From: Paracoccus alkenifer
GTDB taxonomy: Bacteria; Pseudomonadota; Alphaproteobacteria; Rhodobacterales; Rhodobacteraceae
Reading direction: 5' to 3'
NCBI RefSeq assembly: GCF_900108405.1
Contig: NZ_FNXG01000002.1
Coordinates: 248,001 to 312,000, forward strand
Length of the DNA: 64,000 nucleotides
Positions 61,976 to 64,000 of this stretch are shown here, in pieces. The translations under genes and the position numbers were made by a program. The first letter of the stretch is position 1; each line of letters starts with the position of its first letter. The notes beneath the pieces were generated by a model, which worked only from the letters and a program-made list of their open reading frames with translations, ran no database searches and had not been told where the DNA came from.

Positions 61976-63616
61976 ATGACAGAGCTCTGGCAGCGGCTTG
62001 CCGCGCATCGGGCCGCGACCGAGGCCCGCCCGATCACCGCGCTGTTCGACGCGGACCCGCAGCGGGGGCGGCGCTGTGCGGTGGCGGCGGACGGGCTGTG
62101 GTTTGACTGGTCCAAGACCGCCATCGACGCGCCGGCGCTCGGGCTGCTGCTGGCGCTGGCCTCGGGCGTGGCTGCCCGGCGCGAGGCGATGTTTTCCGGC
62201 GCGCAGATCAACGAGACCGAGGGCCGCGCCGCGCTGCATGTGGCCCTGCGCGCGCTGGACGGGCCGATCATGGTTGACGGGCGCGACGTGCTGGCGGGTG
62301 TCCATGCCGCGCTGGAACGGATGCGGGGTTTTGCCCGCGCGGTGCGCGCGGGCCGGATCGCGGGGCAGGGCGGGCGCTATACCGATGTCGTCAACATCGG
62401 CATCGGGGGGTCCGATCTTGGGCCGGCGATGGCCGCGCTGGCGCTGGCGCCCTGGGCGGACGGGCCGCGGCTGCATTTCCTGTCGAATGTCGACGGCGCC
62501 GATGCCACCGACACGCTGCGCGGGCTGGACCCGAAAACCACGCTGGTGATCGTGGCCTCAAAGACCTTTACCACCGTCGAGACCATGACCAACGCCGACA
62601 CCGTGCGGCGCTGGATGGCGGCCAGCGTTGCCCGCCCCGAGCGGCAGTTTGCCGCCGTGTCGACCGCGCCGGCGCGGACGGCGGATTTCGGCATCGACCC
62701 GCAGGCGGTGTTTGGTTTCGAGGACTGGGTGGGGGGTCGGTTTTCCGTCTGGGGTCCGGTCGGGCTGTCGCTGATGCTGGGGATCGGGCCCGAGCGTTTC
62801 GACGAGTTTCTGGCCGGCGGCCGCGCCATGGACGCGCATTTCCGCGCCGCGCCGCTGGCGGAAAACCTGGCCGTGATGCTGGCGCTGGTCGGGATCTGGC
62901 ACCACCAGATCTGCGGTTACCCCACCCGCGCCGTGCTGCCCTATGCGCAGCGCCTGCGCCGCCTGCCGGCCTATCTGCAACAGCTGGAAATGGAATCGAA
63001 CGGCAAGGGCGTCACCATGGACGGGCAGGCGCTGGCCCGGCCCTCGGGGCCGATCGTGTGGGGCGAGCCGGGGACCAACGGCCAGCACGCCTTTTTCCAG
63101 CTGCTGCATCAGGGCAGCGCGGTGGTGCCCTGCGAATTCATCGTGGCCGCGCGGGGCGAGGAGCCCGCGCTGGACCACCACCAGCGGCTGCTGATCGCCA
63201 ATTGCCTGGCGCAATCGGGGGCGCTGCTGCGCGGCCGCGATCTGCCCGAGGCGCGCGCCATCGTCGCCGCCATGGGGCTGAGCGGCCCTGAGGCCGAACG
63301 TCAGGCCGCGCATCGGGTGTTTCCCGGCAACCGCCCCTCGACCACGCTGCTGATCCCGGCGCTGACCCCGTTCACGCTGGGGCAGTTGATTGCGCTGTAT
63401 GAACACCGCGTATTTGTCGAGGGCGCGATCCTGGGGATCAACAGCTTTGACCAATGGGGGGTCGAGCTGGGCAAGGAACTGGCGGGCGAGGTGTTGCCCC
63501 TGCTTGAGGGCGAGGGCGGGGGCGGGGGCGAGGGCCAGGGCCAGGGCGGCGGGGGGGATCCCTCGACCCGCGCGCTGGTCGCGGAATTGCGGCGGATGCG
63601 GGGCGAGGGGGCGTAG
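61976..63616 (+). CDS. pgi: Glucose-6-phosphate isomerase
   Basis: 546 aa. Core motifs: VNIGIGGSDLGPAMAALAL, SKTFTTVETMTNA, VSTAPARTADFGI, the ESNGKGVTMDGQ segment, GEPGTNGQHAFFQLLHQG (catalytic region), and FDQWGVELGKELAGEVLPL near the C-terminus. Between this and the usual end DPSTRALVAELRRMR lies a Gly/Gln/Glu low-complexity insert (63505-63560) made of GGGCGA/GGGCCA-like hexamers. It interconverts glucose-6-P and fructose-6-P. The insert is unusual and could be length-variable. Two GC hairpins and element g follow the stop. Confidence 0.95.
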   Translation: MTELWQRLAAHRAATEARPITALFDADPQRGRRCAVAADGLWFDWSKTAIDAPALGLLLALASGVAARREAMFSGAQINETEGRAALHVALRALDGPIMVDGRDVLAGVHAALERMRGFARAVRAGRIAGQGGRYTDVVNIGIGGSDLGPAMAALALAPWADGPRLHFLSNVDGADATDTLRGLDPKTTLVIVASKTFTTVETMTNADTVRRWMAASVARPERQFAAVSTAPARTADFGIDPQAVFGFEDWVGGRFSVWGPVGLSLMLGIGPERFDEFLAGGRAMDAHFRAAPLAENLAVMLALVGIWHHQICGYPTRAVLPYAQRLRRLPAYLQQLEMESNGKGVTMDGQALARPSGPIVWGEPGTNGQHAFFQLLHQGSAVVPCEFIVAARGEEPALDHHQRLLIANCLAQSGALLRGRDLPEARAIVAAMGLSGPEAERQAAHRVFPGNRPSTTLLIPALTPFTLGQLIALYEHRVFVEGAILGINSFDQWGVELGKELAGEVLPLLEGEGGGGGEGQGQGGGGDPSTRALVAELRRMRGEGA

Positions 63617-63618
63617 CA

Positions 63619-63682
63619 GGGGGCTTTGCCCCCACCGGCCTATGGCCGGCCCCCCAGGATATTTGGATGATGAAGAAGCAGC
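63619..63682 (+). repeat. Dispersed GGATATTTG element, copy g, with hairpins
   Basis: Hairpin GGGGGC/GCCCCC (63619-63633), a second hairpin CCGGCC-TAT-GGCCGG (63636-63650), then CCCCCAGGATATTTG and TGAAGAAGCAG. It lies between pgi and the convergent hydrolase gene, in the sense of pgi. This copy has the full structure: GC hairpin, core, AAGAAGC. Confidence 0.7.
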
Positions 63683-63683
63683 C

Positions 63684-64000
63684 TCAGGCGGCGAACAGCT
63701 GTTCCACGGCGGCGAGGAATTGCGGGGCGGAGAGGTCGAACATCAGCTCGTGCCTTGCGCCGGGCAGTTCAAGCAGTTGCGCCTGCGGCCAGCTGGCGGC
63801 GCGGCGGCGGATTGCGGCTTGCGAGACCACGGCCTCGGCGCCGCCTACCCCGATCAGCGCCGGGATTTCGGGCGAGTTCATTGCGGCGAGCCGGGCCATT
63901 TCCGCCCGCGCGGCGGCGACCCAGCCATAGGTGGCGCCGCCCAGCGTCAGTTCCGGCCAGCTGCCGGCCTGCGCCAGCAGCCGCGCCCATTGCCGCGCGT
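63684..64000 (-). CDS. Alpha/beta hydrolase, C-terminal part (cut by the window edge)
   Basis: The minus-strand frame stays open from base 64000 to the stop at 63684, about 105 residues. It encodes the C-terminal part of an alpha/beta hydrolase resembling lysophospholipase or monoacylglycerol lipase. The segment ATYGWVAAARAEMARLAAMN leads to IPALIGVGGAEAVVSQAAIR and LELPGARHELMFDLSAPQFL, in which His of ARHELMF is the expected catalytic His and the preceding VGGAEAVV holds the region of the catalytic acid. The N-terminal half with the nucleophile lies outside the window, so the exact activity cannot be stated. Confidence 0.75.
   Translation of the reverse strand, partial: ARQWARLLAQAGSWPELTLGGATYGWVAAARAEMARLAAMNSPEIPALIGVGGAEAVVSQAAIRRRAASWPQAQLLELPGARHELMFDLSAPQFLAAVEQLFAA

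Overview
The window is a 64-kb piece of a high-GC chromosome that fits an alphaproteobacterium of the Rhodobacterales, most likely close to Paracoccus. The support is gene content and order: dusB-ntrB-ntrC-ntrY-ntrX beside trkA/trkH/hfq/hflX, an NtrC without the sigma-54 GAFTGA loop, pckA beside hprK-rapZ-EIIA-ptsH, and a zwf-pgl-pgi block. I see no rRNA, tRNA, insertion sequence, phage gene or CRISPR array. Almost all genes are core-genome genes and coding density is high, with many ATGA overlaps.

Layout. 0-6 kb: the tail of an unidentified gene, then pyruvate carboxylase (pyc) and tadA on the minus strand, and a divergent RsuA/RluB pseudouridine synthase with a repetitive basic tail. 6.5-10.9 kb: an envelope or exopolysaccharide locus with two tandem YjbE-like small secreted proteins facing a yjbH-yjbF pair and another lipoprotein. 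11-21.5 kb: sdaA, then the nitrogen-regulation operon dusB-ntrBC-ntrYX on the plus strand, meeting an oppositely oriented trkA-trkH-hfq-hflX block that runs to 24.7 kb. 25-29.5 kb: a type I secretion ABC transporter and adaptor without a visible substrate, and mlaA-mlaC for phospholipid transport. 29.6-34.8 kb: a bifunctional penicillin-binding protein, a polyprenyl diphosphate synthase, and small DUF2007, TrmN6-like and DUF465 genes. 35-40.3 kb: the phosphate operon pstSCAB-phoU. 40.4-47 kb: lpd, DUF924, an MFS transporter, queA and hisC-tyrA. 47-52.3 kb: DUF2125, a ChaC-like cyclotransferase, rnr and atoE. 52.5-56.4 kb: pckA facing hprK-rapZ-EIIA-ptsH. 56.4-64 kb: a TetR regulator, a DUF2852 membrane protein behind a strong palindrome, gshA, a PIN-domain protein, zwf-pgl-pgi and a truncated alpha/beta hydrolase.

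How the genes work together. Central carbon flow is well represented: pyc and pckA move carbon into and out of oxaloacetate, zwf/pgl/pgi feed the Entner-Doudoroff and pentose-phosphate routes, and lpd serves the 2-oxoacid dehydrogenases. Regulation is represented by NtrBC/NtrYX, Hfq and the incomplete regulatory PTS. Two direct-repeat operators in the pckA promoter suggest control by a LacI-family carbon regulator.

The most unusual things are non-coding or structural. A dispersed intergenic element (core GGRTATTTG, often preceded by a GC hairpin and followed by AAGAAGC) occurs seven times, always just past a stop codon. The AAA+ domain of NtrC is degenerate. Two genes (queA and the DUF2007 gene) look leaderless. 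There are strong inverted repeats ahead of the DUF2852 gene, dusB and hfq, and several in-frame repeat tracts (rluB tail, PBP tail, a Ser tract in a YjbE-like protein, a Gly tract in Pgi).
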